Positions 1 through 6,699 of a DNA stretch of 9,883 bases are shown here, in pieces. Numbering within the stretch: position 1 is the first letter of the stretch; each line of letters opens with the position of its first letter. Position numbers and translations under genes: made by a program. The stretch is from Candidatus Peregrinibacteria bacterium (GTDB lineage Bacteria > Patescibacteriota > Gracilibacteria > Peribacterales > Peribacteraceae). The stretch lies in contig JACRIG010000105.1 of the NCBI GenBank assembly GCA_016215715.1, positions 1-9,883 on the forward strand, in the 5' to 3' direction. Below the pieces are notes generated by a model. It did not search any database, was not told the DNA's origin, and saw nothing but the letters and a program-made list of their open reading frames with translations.

Positions 1-1
1 T

Positions 2-118
2 ACCACGAATTCCCTTGAAGGAGCGTTCACAAATATCAAAGCAAAAATTGCGGTCCATCCGGGACTGAGAATCGACCGGAAACAGAAGCTGATTCAGGAG
101 CTCTTACGCGGAAGGTAG
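2..118 (+). CDS. Transposase, C-terminal fragment (5' end outside window)
   Basis: The open frame enters the window at base 2 and ends in TAG at 116-118, giving the last 38 residues of a protein. The tail has the pattern TTNSLEGAF, then NIKAKI, then HPGL, then a Lys/Arg-rich helix. The N-S/A-x-E-G arrangement followed by H-x-G-L and a basic end is typical of the last catalytic-Glu block of mutator/IS256-like and IS1249-like DDE transposases. The Glu in this block would be the third acidic residue of the DDE triad. The family call rests on this short motif only, and the body of the gene is not visible. The gene converges on recF, so the insertion sequence would end within the next hundred bases. 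I could not identify a terminal inverted repeat with certainty. Confidence 0.65.
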   Translation, partial: TTNSLEGAFTNIKAKIAVHPGLRIDRKQKLIQELLRGR

Positions 119-140
119 CCTGCAAAATTTCCCATTAAGC

Positions 141-253
141 CCAAAATCCAAATACCAAGTAAATAAAGAAGTGGAAAAATGAAATTCCAAGCGATTACCT
201 GATACTTCCCTCTTTCATCTTTCTTGGCTTTTGGTTTTTGGTATTTGGATTTT
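141..253. repeat. Period-7 CCAAAAT-type repeat with 16-bp inverted repeat, spanning the recF 3' end
   Basis: Bases 142-162 read as degenerate heptamers (CCAAAAT, CCAAATA, CCAAGTA). The opposite strand of about 222-253 reads CCAAATA, CCAAAAA, CCAAAAG, CCAAGAA. The 16-mer AAAATCCAAATACCAA at 143-158 recurs perfectly inverted at 238-253, so the transcript could form a long hairpin between the convergent transposase and recF genes. The right arm lies inside the recF frame and encodes its last residues. A terminator role is possible, but no clear U tract follows. Confidence 0.7.
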
Positions 254-1352
254 CAATCTGCATTACGCATCCTCCTCCGACTTCCCATATCTGAACTTCG
301 CCGTCAACCGGCGGCAAATGCGTCGAGCTGAGAAACACCTGATGTCCCGTGAGATTGCCCAGCAGCGCGCTGCGGTGTTCATCATCAAGCTCAGAAAATA
401 CGTCATCGAGAAGAATGACCGGTTTTTCGCCTCGCGTGAGCTCAAGATACGACGTTTCGAGGAAGAGAAGCGCGAGTACTGCGGTACGCTCCTGACCTCT
501 GGAAGCGAATGCGGGAAGCTCCCGGCCCGCGACCACCATCTGCCAGTCTTCGCGATGCGGACCCACTGTCGTTGATTGCAGAAGTAAATCTCGTGCGCGA
601 TTCTCCCGAAGAAGCGTGAGAAGCTCAGCTTCCATCGAAGCGAGCTCAGACTCACTTCCCTTTCTGCGGTACTGAATCAGCGCATCGTCCCATTTTTCAC
701 CGAGAGTTCTGAGTTCAGCTGCGAGGGTGAGGTTCAGTGTCCCGATCAGATTCAGCCTCGCGAACGTAATGGCGCTCCCGCGCGCTGCTGCTTCCTTGTC
801 CCACAGCGCGAGAGACGATTCTTTGGCTTCACCCCGCGCAATACTTTTCAGCAGCGCACTGCGCTGTTTGAGGACCTTCTGATAACCGGCGGAGAGCGTC
901 AGAAAATCCGGCGACACCTGACAGAGTAACTGATCGAGGAAGCGTCTGCGCTCCGCGGGCGGGCCGCTGAAGAGTTGTAAATCTTGCGGCAGAAATGTGA
1001 CGCTCGGGAGCAGTCCTACAGATTTTGAGAGCGGAATCTTCACATCATTGCGAAATGCTGCCTTTGCGCGCCTCGGGGTAAGCTCACTCGTGACTTCCAG
1101 CGTGAGGTGTTCATCGTCGTCCGCGCTCAGCTCTCCCTTCACCCGATAGAAGCTCTGCTCCCACGTCGCGAGGTCTTCATCTTCCCGGCCGCGGAAAGAT
1201 TTCGAGAGGGAGAGGACGCCGATCGACTCCAGCAAATTTGTTTTCCCGCTGCCGTTCGGGCCGAGAAGCAGATGGACATCGCTATCGGCGAAAGACACAC
1301 GCTCAGAATCATAATTGCGGAAGTGCTCAAGCTGGAGGGAAAGCAGACGCAT
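195..1352 (-). CDS. recF: DNA replication/repair protein RecF
   Basis: RecF is an SMC-like ABC ATPase that binds DNA at single/double-strand junctions and helps RecOR load RecA at gaps. The 385-residue protein has the family order: the N-terminal motif LQLEHFRNY, Walker A GPNGSGKTN (31-39), the LPQDLQLFSGPPAERRRFLD block (121-140), the GPHRED block (264-269), the ABC signature SRGQERT (284-290), and Walker B ending ILLDDVFSELD (313-323). The E. coli protein is about 357 residues. The extra length is largely a tail after about residue 365 (NPNTKNQKPRK) that is encoded by a low-complexity intergenic repeat, so it is probably not conserved. The ATG lies 2 bases after the Nudix stop codon, so the two genes are almost certainly co-transcribed. 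I see no dnaA or dnaN nearby, so this is not the classical dnaA-dnaN-recF cluster. Confidence 0.95.
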   Translation of the reverse strand: MRLLSLQLEHFRNYDSERVSFADSDVHLLLGPNGSGKTNLLESIGVLSLSKSFRGREDEDLATWEQSFYRVKGELSADDDEHLTLEVTSELTPRRAKAAFRNDVKIPLSKSVGLLPSVTFLPQDLQLFSGPPAERRRFLDQLLCQVSPDFLTLSAGYQKVLKQRSALLKSIARGEAKESSLALWDKEAAARGSAITFARLNLIGTLNLTLAAELRTLGEKWDDALIQYRRKGSESELASMEAELLTLLRENRARDLLLQSTTVGPHREDWQMVVAGRELPAFASRGQERTAVLALLFLETSYLELTRGEKPVILLDDVFSELDDEHRSALLGNLTGHQVFLSSTHLPPVDGEVQIWEVGGGCVMQIENPNTKNQKPRKMKEGSIR

Positions 1353-1354
1353 GA

Positions 1355-1843
1355 TTATTGCTTCAGGAATCGCATCGCATCCTCATACACTCGCTGCACC
1401 AAATGAAGGTACTCCCCGCGCTTCACATATTTTCGCAACTCATCAATCGTCACCCACATAAAAAGATTTATTTCTTTCTGATCGACCGTCACAACGGTAT
1501 CACTTCCGGTGAATGCGCAGATGAATTCAATTTTCTGGCCTTTGACATGATCGGGCCGAAAGCGGCGGTAGGACGCTGGGAAGTCATACTGGTAAATAGC
1601 GGAGCTTTTGCCGATCACCTTTGCGTCACTGATGCCGGCTTCTTCATTGAGTTCACGGAGTGCCGCCTGTTCAATCGTCTCCCCCTCCTCTCTCCCCCCC
1701 TGCGGCAATTGCCACGCATCGCGCTTGCGGGGTTTGCGCAGAAGCAGAATTTGATACTTGCCCTGAGCGGCGACGAAGGGGCCGCCCTGCACAGGCCGAA
1801 GCAGGAGTACCGAAGCCGCGGAACGATAGACCTCCTTGGACAT
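1355..1843 (-). CDS. Nudix hydrolase, RppH/Ap4A-hydrolase-like
   Basis: This Nudix hydrolase has 162 residues when started at the ATG at 1843. The Nudix box G-x5-E-x7-REUXEEXGU is complete (G49, E55, R63-E64, E67-E68, G70). It is preceded by WQLPQGG, and later by KGQKIEF. Both resemble RNA pyrophosphohydrolase RppH and diadenosine polyphosphate hydrolases, so the likely substrate is a 5'-triphosphate RNA end or ApnA. Sequence alone cannot separate these. The frame extends to a TTG at 1873, but those ten residues are encoded by a GGGCTA-type repeat. The ATG at 1843 has a -10-like TATACT six bases upstream, so I prefer it. It lies upstream of recF with a 2-base gap and downstream of rpmG across the repeat. 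Co-transcription with recF is likely. Confidence 0.85.
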   Translation of the reverse strand: MSKEVYRSAASVLLLRPVQGGPFVAAQGKYQILLLRKPRKRDAWQLPQGGREEGETIEQAALRELNEEAGISDAKVIGKSSAIYQYDFPASYRRFRPDHVKGQKIEFICAFTGSDTVVTVDQKEINLFMWVTIDELRKYVKRGEYLHLVQRVYEDAMRFLKQ

Positions 1844-1849
1844 GAAACG

Positions 1850-1855
1850 AGTATA
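1850..1855 (-). promoter_or_regulatory. Candidate -10 box for the Nudix/recF unit
   Basis: TATACT on the minus strand ends 6 bases before the ATG at 1843. I found no convincing -35 at 16-18 bases, where the sequence is repeat. If used, the transcript would begin at or near the A of the ATG, giving a leaderless mRNA. Confidence 0.4.
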
Positions 1856-1940
1856 GGGCTGGGACGAGGGCAAGGGCTAGGGCTAGGTGAAACGAACACG
1901 AAAAAATATCTTCTTGCCCTTGCCCTAACCCTAGCCCTAC
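1851..1940. repeat. Hexameric GGGCTA/GGGCAA inverted repeat array
   Basis: The left part (about 1856-1889) is built of G-rich hexamers (GGGCAA, GGGCTA, GGGCTA). The right part (about 1913-1939) is built of the opposite sense (TTGCCC, TTGCCC, TAACCC, TAGCCC). The two parts are separated by about 25 AT-richer bases and can fold back on each other. The array fills the gap between rpmG and the Nudix gene and supplies the stop codon of rpmG (1937-1939). Confidence 0.75.
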
Positions 1941-2125
1941 GCGGAGTGTCTCTCTTCCTTCAATTTCACCGCCGTCCTCTTACGGCAAACAGCGCAATAC
2001 TTGGCACGCTTAAAGTCTTTCCACCCGATTCCCTTGCTGTTCTGCTTATGCAAACGGACGGACCCGACCCGGTTTCCCGAGACGGTGCAGAACATTGCGA
2101 AGACAGTGCGCTTTCCTCGTGGCAT
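1937..2125 (-). CDS. rpmG: 50S ribosomal protein bL33
   Basis: This is a 62-residue basic protein. The core runs FCTVSGNR, a basic middle, then KYCAVCRKRT and VKLKE. It matches the bL33 pattern in which a first Cys pair, a K/N-rich linker and a KYC-x-x-C-RKHT-x-H-K-E block form a small zinc-ribbon-like protein at the ribosomal exit site. The second Cys pair is present (C44, C47). The first pair is reduced to C13 with Ser at 16, so zinc binding may be impaired or absent. Many bacteria carry Cys-free bL33, so this is not disabling. The ATG lies 12 bases after the permease stop. The TAG stop falls in the flanking hexamer repeat. Identification is by motif only, and the N-terminal ten residues are not typical. 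Confidence 0.72.
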   Translation of the reverse strand: MPRGKRTVFAMFCTVSGNRVGSVRLHKQNSKGIGWKDFKRAKYCAVCRKRTAVKLKEERHSA

Positions 2126-2134
2126 AGCTGGGAC

Positions 2135-2163
2135 ACTTTACTGAGTCAGTGCCAGTAGCGCAA
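2135..2163 (-). promoter_or_regulatory. Weak candidate promoter for rpmG
   Basis: On the minus strand TTGCGC (2158-2163), a 17-base spacer and TAAAGT (2135-2140) precede the rpmG ATG by 9 bases. The site overlaps the permease stop codon. The match is only partial and was judged by eye. Confidence 0.3.
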
Positions 2164-3031
2164 GACCAAAAAAGACGATCGTGAAGCTGATAATCTTGAT
2201 AGAAACTGACTGAGCGGACAATAATTCCTTCGCGGCGAACGAAGGAAAAACGAGGGAGAGAAGCCACGCGGACATCAGGACAAAAAACGCCTGGGTGCTG
2301 CCGATGATCGATACCAATGACAGAGGACCGGATCGATAGGCCTGAACGACCAGAAACATTCCGGCAAACGCACACACGCCACTGAGGGCACTCAGCATAA
2401 AAAAAGCGGCCGGCAGAGTACGGATGCTCCTCAGAAGAATACGGCATTGCGCGGGCCTCAGGAGCGGCACCACACACGCACACAATTGACGCCCCAGTGT
2501 GGCCCAGAAGAAGATCGCCAGATAGGACTGCCCTCCGAGGAGTCCCGCTTTGGTGATAACGCTGATCGGAATGTACAGCAGCGCAAGACCGGCAAAACGC
2601 AGGAGTGTCCGCGGAACGGAGATATGTGCGTGCCAGAATGACACAAAGAAGATTCCGCTCACGATGCAGAGTGCCCCCAGAGATTGCAACAGCGTCCATC
2701 GTTCATGGAAAAAGAGAAATCCTGCGATACTCAAAAGCAATGCAACGACAGCCCACGCTGAGTTCGTCACGGAAATATCGATGTCATCGACCACCGTGAA
2801 GAAAACCGCATCCCCAAGGTACGCAATCACGCCGGTGATCATGAGCGCAAGAACCCACGTCGACCGGATGTCACCAAAGAAGAAACAGAAAAACAGCAGA
2901 ACGAGCATGAAGACGCCCTGTCCCCACTGGAGCATCCACGGTTTTTTCTCGTACCACCGCACCAGCACGGAATCGATCAGATTACTCGTGCCATAACTCA
3001 CGACGGCCAAAAGACTGAAGGCGATCCACAT
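2138..3031 (-). CDS. EamA/DMT-superfamily permease
   Basis: This is a 297-residue, very hydrophobic protein with about ten predicted membrane spans in two halves (about residues 1-130 and 143-295), the duplicated EamA arrangement of the drug/metabolite transporter superfamily. The first half ends in FFHERWTLLQSLGALCIVSG, which closely follows the family pattern of a conserved Glu-Arg-x-T before the last helix of each repeat. The second half has the SGPLSLVSII helix start, matching the equivalent position. The substrate cannot be read from sequence; relatives export amino acids, sugars or metabolites. It sits 24 bases after the flavoprotein gene and 12 bases before rpmG. A TATACT box lies 7 bases before its ATG, so it may have its own promoter within the minus-strand run. 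Confidence 0.8.
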   Translation of the reverse strand: MWIAFSLLAVVSYGTSNLIDSVLVRWYEKKPWMLQWGQGVFMLVLLFFCFFFGDIRSTWVLALMITGVIAYLGDAVFFTVVDDIDISVTNSAWAVVALLLSIAGFLFFHERWTLLQSLGALCIVSGIFFVSFWHAHISVPRTLLRFAGLALLYIPISVITKAGLLGGQSYLAIFFWATLGRQLCACVVPLLRPAQCRILLRSIRTLPAAFFMLSALSGVCAFAGMFLVVQAYRSGPLSLVSIIGSTQAFFVLMSAWLLSLVFPSFAAKELLSAQSVSIKIISFTIVFFGLALLALTQ

Positions 3032-3038
3032 CGAAAAC

Positions 3039-3044
3039 AGTATA
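3039..3044 (-). promoter_or_regulatory. Candidate -10 box for the EamA permease gene
   Basis: TATACT on the minus strand ends 7 bases before the ATG at 3031, in the 24-base gap after the flavoprotein gene. No good -35 is visible. The hexamer is the same as the one before the Nudix gene. Confidence 0.4.
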
Positions 3045-3055
3045 CCCGTTCTGCT

Positions 3056-4006
3056 TTACCCCCCGGCCATGTATCCCTTCCCCGCTCCCGCTGTATTGAG
3101 GTAGCTGAACGCACTGTTCGCCGCGACCGACCCTTCCCCCGCCGCCGTCACGAACTGGGCAAAGTAATTGCTGGCGTTCGTGAGGTCCCACGCTCCAAAG
3201 ACACCCGCAACGCTCGTTCTCTGCGCGGCATCGACTTTCAGGAATCCCTTCGCATCAACCTCACATCCGATCTGCTTGGGGATCATCGTCGCGGGGTCCG
3301 AGCCGACTTCGATAAAGACGCCGTCGACGGTCAGTGTGTCCGAGCCTTCGAATGGCTTCGCGAGCTTCACCCCCGTCACCTTCGTCGTCCCGAGCACTTC
3401 GGTAAGTTGATTCTCAAGCACGAACACGACGTTCTCCCGGGCCTTCACGCGGTCGACCCAGTAGGGCTCAGCGCGGAATTCATTCCGGCGATGAACGAGA
3501 TACACTTTCTTCGCAACTTGTGCAGCGATTGCCGCACCTTCGACGGCGGAGTCCCCTCCTCCGATCACCGCGACATCCCTTCCTTTGTAAAAGAAGGCAT
3601 CGCACGTTGCACAGTACGTGACCCCTTTCCCGGAAAATTCTTTTTCACCCGGAATACCGAGGTGCCGTTTGTTAGAACCCATCGCGAAAATCACGGTCTT
3701 TCCTTCCACTGTTTCGCCATCATCAAAAAGCAGACGGAATCCGCCATCGATTTTCTCAATCTTCGTCACCCGTGCGATCTTGTGCCTCACATTTTCAAAG
3801 CTGAGCGCATGTTTCTTAAAATTCTCCATCAGGTCCGGCCCCGTGATATCAATAATTCCCGGCCAGTTGCCCACTTCTGCGGCCGTCAGTCCCAGTCCCC
3901 CGTCCTCCACCCCGACAATGAACGTGTTTAATTTGTAGCGTGCAGAATAAATCGCCGCTGTGTAGCCCGCGCACCCGAGGCCAATGATCAGAACGTCAAA
4001 CATCAT
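3056..4006 (-). CDS. trxB: Thioredoxin-reductase-like flavoprotein
   Basis: This is a 316-residue class-II pyridine nucleotide-disulphide oxidoreductase. It has an N-terminal FAD dinucleotide fold (IIGLGCAG, 7-14), the redox-active pair CATC (132-135) followed by DAFFYKG, an NADPH fold (VIGGGDSAVEGA, 147-158) and HRRNEFRA (172-179), the NADPH-phosphate motif of TrxB. It would pass electrons from NADPH through FAD to a thioredoxin. Two places depart from the usual pattern. The FAD loop is GLGCAG rather than GxGPAG, and the second FAD motif reads GVFGAWD (268-274), where the family normally has GVFAAGD. The electron acceptor is therefore uncertain. Two ATG codons are adjacent (4004-4006 and 4001-4003), and I cannot choose between them. 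A period-7 repeat separates it from gdhA upstream. Confidence 0.85.
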   Translation of the reverse strand: MMFDVLIIGLGCAGYTAAIYSARYKLNTFIVGVEDGGLGLTAAEVGNWPGIIDITGPDLMENFKKHALSFENVRHKIARVTKIEKIDGGFRLLFDDGETVEGKTVIFAMGSNKRHLGIPGEKEFSGKGVTYCATCDAFFYKGRDVAVIGGGDSAVEGAAIAAQVAKKVYLVHRRNEFRAEPYWVDRVKARENVVFVLENQLTEVLGTTKVTGVKLAKPFEGSDTLTVDGVFIEVGSDPATMIPKQIGCEVDAKGFLKVDAAQRTSVAGVFGAWDLTNASNYFAQFVTAAGEGSVAANSAFSYLNTAGAGKGYMAGG

Positions 4007-4059
4007 GGGTAAGCGTAGAGGATGAGAGATGCTTGGGTAAAGGGGGATACGATTACGAG

Positions 4060-4177
4060 GATGCGGTTACGAGTTAAAAGTTACGGGTTACGGGTTACGA
4101 AAGCTTATACAAAAAAAACAACTCGTAACTCGTAACTCATAACCCGTAACCCATAACCCATAACCCATAACCCATAC
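4060..4177. repeat. Heptameric GGGTTAC inverted repeat array
   Basis: The left arm (about 4065-4099) contains GAGTTA and repeated GGGTTAC units. The right arm (about 4119-4177) contains CTCGTAA and CTCATAA units, then AACCCGT and several AACCCAT units. The arms are inverse in sense and are separated by a short segment with a run of eight A (4111-4118). The array fills the gap between the ends of gdhA and the start of trxB and could form a long imperfect hairpin after the gdhA stop. Confidence 0.8.
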
Positions 4178-4179
4178 CT

Positions 4180-5481
4180 TCATTTCACCCACCCCCTCAC
4201 TCTCATCGTCTCCAGCATCCTCTTCACCCCCAGCACAAACGCCGCCCCGCGATAACTCAGCTTCTCCCTTCCCGCTTCCCGTCTCACAGCCCGAAACGCC
4301 GCGAGCATGATTCTCTTCAGGTCCGCATCAACACGCTCCGCCGTCCACTGCTCGCCACTTCGTCCCTGCACCCACTCAAAGTAACTCACGGTGACACCGC
4401 CTGCATTGGAGAGAACATCCGGAATGACCTGAATGTTGCGCTTCGTGAGAATGGAATCCGCCTCCGGCGTTGTGGGACCGTTCGCGAGTTCAAGAATGAA
4501 ATGTGCCTGAATCTTGCCGGCATTCTTCGCCGTGATCACGTTGTCCAGCGCCGCGGGAATCAGAATGTCGCAGGGAAGCTCGAGCAATTCTTCATTGGTC
4601 ACGGCCTGCACGTTATCCATCTTCATTTTTTTGATATCGCAGACCGACCCCTGACAGTATTCGCCTGTTACAGAGCCAGTGCTGCTCTTATATTTCTGAA
4701 TCCGGACGGGATCGAGACCTTCTTTGTAGTAGATACCGCCGTGCGAATCCGAGACTGCGACGATGGTACAGCCGGCATTATGGAGAAACTGCGCCATCGC
4801 CGCCCCCGCGTTCCCGAAGCCCTGAATGACGACGCGCAGATCTTTCGGGTTGAGCGCTTTGCGTTCGATCAGCTCCTCCAGAATGAAGAATGCACCGCGC
4901 GCGGTGGCGGTATCGCGACCGAGTGACCCTCCGTAACTCAATGGTTTTCCGGTGATGACCGCGGGAGCGAAGCTCTTCGTCAGCACTTCGTACTCATCAC
5001 GCATCCAGCCCATGATATCGGGGTTCGTGTTCACGTCGGGCGCGGGCACATCGATATCCGGACCGATGTGCGTAGCAAAGGCCCGGACGTACGCGCGCGA
5101 GAGCAGCTGCACCTCACGCTTCGAGAGATTTTTTGGGTCGCACTGCACCCCGCCCTTCGCCCCGCCAAAGGGAATGTCGACCACAGCCGTCTTGATGGCC
5201 ATGAGGGCCGCGAGTGCCTTCACCTCGTCCTCATCGGCAGCCGGATGGAACCGGATGCCGCCCTTGTAGGGACCGCGCGCGTCATTGTACTGGACGCGGA
5301 ATGCGGGAAAATTCGCGGACGTGCGATTATCACGGACGATCGTGATGGTGTTCTTCCAGATATGTTTCGGCTCGCGAAAGAGTGCCCGCTCGGCGGGAGT
5401 GCAGCGGAGATGATCGAGTGCGTGTTTGAGATTCTGAGCGAACCGTTTGTAAGGGGTCTGAGCGGACGCTGTCTTTACCAT
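4180..5481 (-). CDS. gdhA: Glutamate dehydrogenase
   Basis: This 433-residue enzyme belongs to the Glu/Leu/Phe/Val dehydrogenase family and interconverts L-glutamate with 2-oxoglutarate and ammonia in the cytoplasm. Visible family motifs are GPYKGGIRFHP (70-80) with a substrate Lys, a second Lys in MAIKTAV, and PFGGAKGG (104-111) with the catalytic Lys. They are followed by PAPDVNT (147-152) with the conserved Asp, the Rossmann motif GFGNAG (221-226) and SNAGGVTVSYFEW (358-370), whose Ser contacts the glutamate side chain. This favours glutamate over branched-chain amino acids. Asp245 after the second strand bears on NAD/NADP preference, but I cannot decide it. The length matches bacterial hexameric GDH of about 420-450 residues. 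It has its own promoter-like sequence and follows a terminator-like hairpin after cfa, so it probably forms its own unit. Confidence 0.93.
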   Translation of the reverse strand: MVKTASAQTPYKRFAQNLKHALDHLRCTPAERALFREPKHIWKNTITIVRDNRTSANFPAFRVQYNDARGPYKGGIRFHPAADEDEVKALAALMAIKTAVVDIPFGGAKGGVQCDPKNLSKREVQLLSRAYVRAFATHIGPDIDVPAPDVNTNPDIMGWMRDEYEVLTKSFAPAVITGKPLSYGGSLGRDTATARGAFFILEELIERKALNPKDLRVVIQGFGNAGAAMAQFLHNAGCTIVAVSDSHGGIYYKEGLDPVRIQKYKSSTGSVTGEYCQGSVCDIKKMKMDNVQAVTNEELLELPCDILIPAALDNVITAKNAGKIQAHFILELANGPTTPEADSILTKRNIQVIPDVLSNAGGVTVSYFEWVQGRSGEQWTAERVDADLKRIMLAAFRAVRREAGREKLSYRGAAFVLGVKRMLETMRVRGWVK

Positions 5482-5489
5482 ACATCCGG

Positions 5490-5518
5490 ATCCTAGGCGT
5501 GTGAACGCGCAGGATCAA
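5490..5518 (-). promoter_or_regulatory. Candidate sigma70-type promoter of gdhA
   Basis: On the minus strand TTGATC (5513-5518), exactly 17 bases and TAGGAT (5490-5495) lead to the gdhA ATG after 8 bases. Each hexamer matches 4 of 6 consensus positions. With normal start-site spacing the transcript would begin within a base or two of the ATG. Confidence 0.5.
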
Positions 5519-5541
5519 TCACAATATCGTTCATTATTATC

Positions 5542-5564
5542 AAAAAGAACAGCTGCGAAGCCGT
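5542..5564 (-). terminator. Rho-independent-like terminator after cfa
   Basis: Read on the minus strand, ACGGCT, a TCGC loop and AGCTGT form a six-pair stem with one G-T wobble. Two bases later comes a run of five T. It starts right after the cfa stop (5566-5568) and lies upstream of the gdhA promoter, so it would separate the two genes. The stem is short. Confidence 0.5.
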
Positions 5565-5565
5565 G

Positions 5566-6690
5566 CTAGCGAACCGTGCTGTACCCGCCCGGCACCCCGT
5601 TCTTGGAAAGAACCACCTGCCACAGCTGCGGGCTGCGCACTTCAAATGCACCGGCGAATGACAGGAGATAATACGCGAACATCCGGAAGAAGCGCTCGCC
5701 GTAGCGCTTCCGGAACGCGGGCCAGCTTTTCACAAAATTGCGGTACCACGCGCGCAATGTCGGCGCGTAGTAGGCGCCGAAGTTATGCCAGTCCTCCATC
5801 ACGAAGAGTCCCTCGATGGCCCGCCCGATCTGGCTGGCAGACGGGAGCATGCTGTTGGGGAAGATGTAGCGGGTCGTCCACGGATCGGTCGAGGTCGTGA
5901 CCGAGACCGTTGTGCCGATGGTATGGAGGAGGAAGAGTCCGTCCTCCTTCAGACATTGCCACACTTTCCGGAGAATCGTCCGGTAGTTTTTGTAGCCGAC
6001 ATGCTCGATCATTCCGCAGATGAGCACCTTGTCGAAGCTTCCTTTCAGATCGCGGTAGTCCGTGAGCCGTATCTCGACCGGAAGGCCTTTGCAGAACTCG
6101 CGCGCGAAAGATGCCTGCTCCTGTGAAATTGTGATGCCCGTCACGCGGCACCCGTAGTGCTTCGCTGCATACTTCGCAAAGCCGCCCCACCCGCAGCCGA
6201 TGTCGAGGACGTGGTCGCCCTTCTTCAGCTGCAATTTGCGGCAGATGAGATCCAGCTTCTGCTCCTGCGCGCGATTGAGGTCTTCCGTGTCCCTGAAATA
6301 GCCGCACGTGTACTGGTTGTAGGGGTCGAGGAACGCCATGTAGAAATCGTTGCCGAGGTCGTAGTGTTCCTTCGCGACTTTCATCGCCCGCCGCTTCGTC
6401 TGGAGGTTCAGTACGCGCGACCTGAGAACGTGGAGCGCAAAGGACAGCGAATGCGGCAGATGTTCCTCAATACGCGCCAGGATTATTTTTTCGAAGAAGA
6501 GATCCAGCTTCTTACAGTCCCACCAGCCGTCCATGTACGACTCGCCGAGTCCCAGCGACCCCTGCGCGAGTACACGACGATAAAAGCGCGGATCATGTAC
6601 AGAAATATCCCACGGCTGTTTGCCGTTCACCGTCACTCCCGCCTGCTTTAGCAGTTCCCGGACAGTGCGTTCGGCGGAGGTGAATCGCAT
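5566..6690 (-). CDS. cfa: Cyclopropane-fatty-acyl-phospholipid synthase
   Basis: Cfa adds a methylene group from S-adenosylmethionine across double bonds of phospholipid acyl chains at the membrane. From the ATG at 6690 the protein has 374 residues, close to the 382 of E. coli, and it resembles that enzyme almost end to end. An N-terminal stretch GSLGLGESYMDGWW precedes KEHYDLGNDFY. The SAM motif VLDIGCGWGG lies at about 161-170. The positions equivalent to the known E. coli active-site residues are all present: Cys in QYTCGYF, Glu in IEHVG, His and Ile in LLHTIG, and Tyr in FGAYY. The C-terminus reads YYLLSFAGAF and QLWQVVLSK. A longer start at 6711 would lie upstream of the apparent -10 box (6700-6705), so I chose 6690. 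It diverges from tRNA-Leu. Confidence 0.93.
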   Translation of the reverse strand: MRFTSAERTVRELLKQAGVTVNGKQPWDISVHDPRFYRRVLAQGSLGLGESYMDGWWDCKKLDLFFEKIILARIEEHLPHSLSFALHVLRSRVLNLQTKRRAMKVAKEHYDLGNDFYMAFLDPYNQYTCGYFRDTEDLNRAQEQKLDLICRKLQLKKGDHVLDIGCGWGGFAKYAAKHYGCRVTGITISQEQASFAREFCKGLPVEIRLTDYRDLKGSFDKVLICGMIEHVGYKNYRTILRKVWQCLKEDGLFLLHTIGTTVSVTTSTDPWTTRYIFPNSMLPSASQIGRAIEGLFVMEDWHNFGAYYAPTLRAWYRNFVKSWPAFRKRYGERFFRMFAYYLLSFAGAFEVRSPQLWQVVLSKNGVPGGYSTVR

Positions 6691-6699
6691 ACTCCTGCA

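Noticed and set aside
1844..1873. Upstream TTG start for the Nudix gene
   Set aside because: The extra ten residues are encoded by the hexamer repeat and lie over the apparent -10 box. The ATG at 1843 is better supported.
1913..1940. Telomeric repeat or eukaryotic contamination
   Set aside because: TAACCC appears only once among variant hexamers, and the flanks are plainly bacterial coding sequence.
1358..2158. Long plus-strand open frame of 266 codons
   Set aside because: It is antisense to the Nudix gene, the hexamer repeat and rpmG, has no recognisable motif, and is explained by the base composition of the genes on the other strand.
2046..2699. Minus-strand open frame of 217 codons
   Set aside because: It overlaps the EamA permease in another frame, is rich in Cys/Arg/Ser as expected for an out-of-frame read, and has no motif.
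4060..4177. CRISPR array
   Set aside because: Units are 7 bases, tandem and degenerate, with no spacers and no cas genes.
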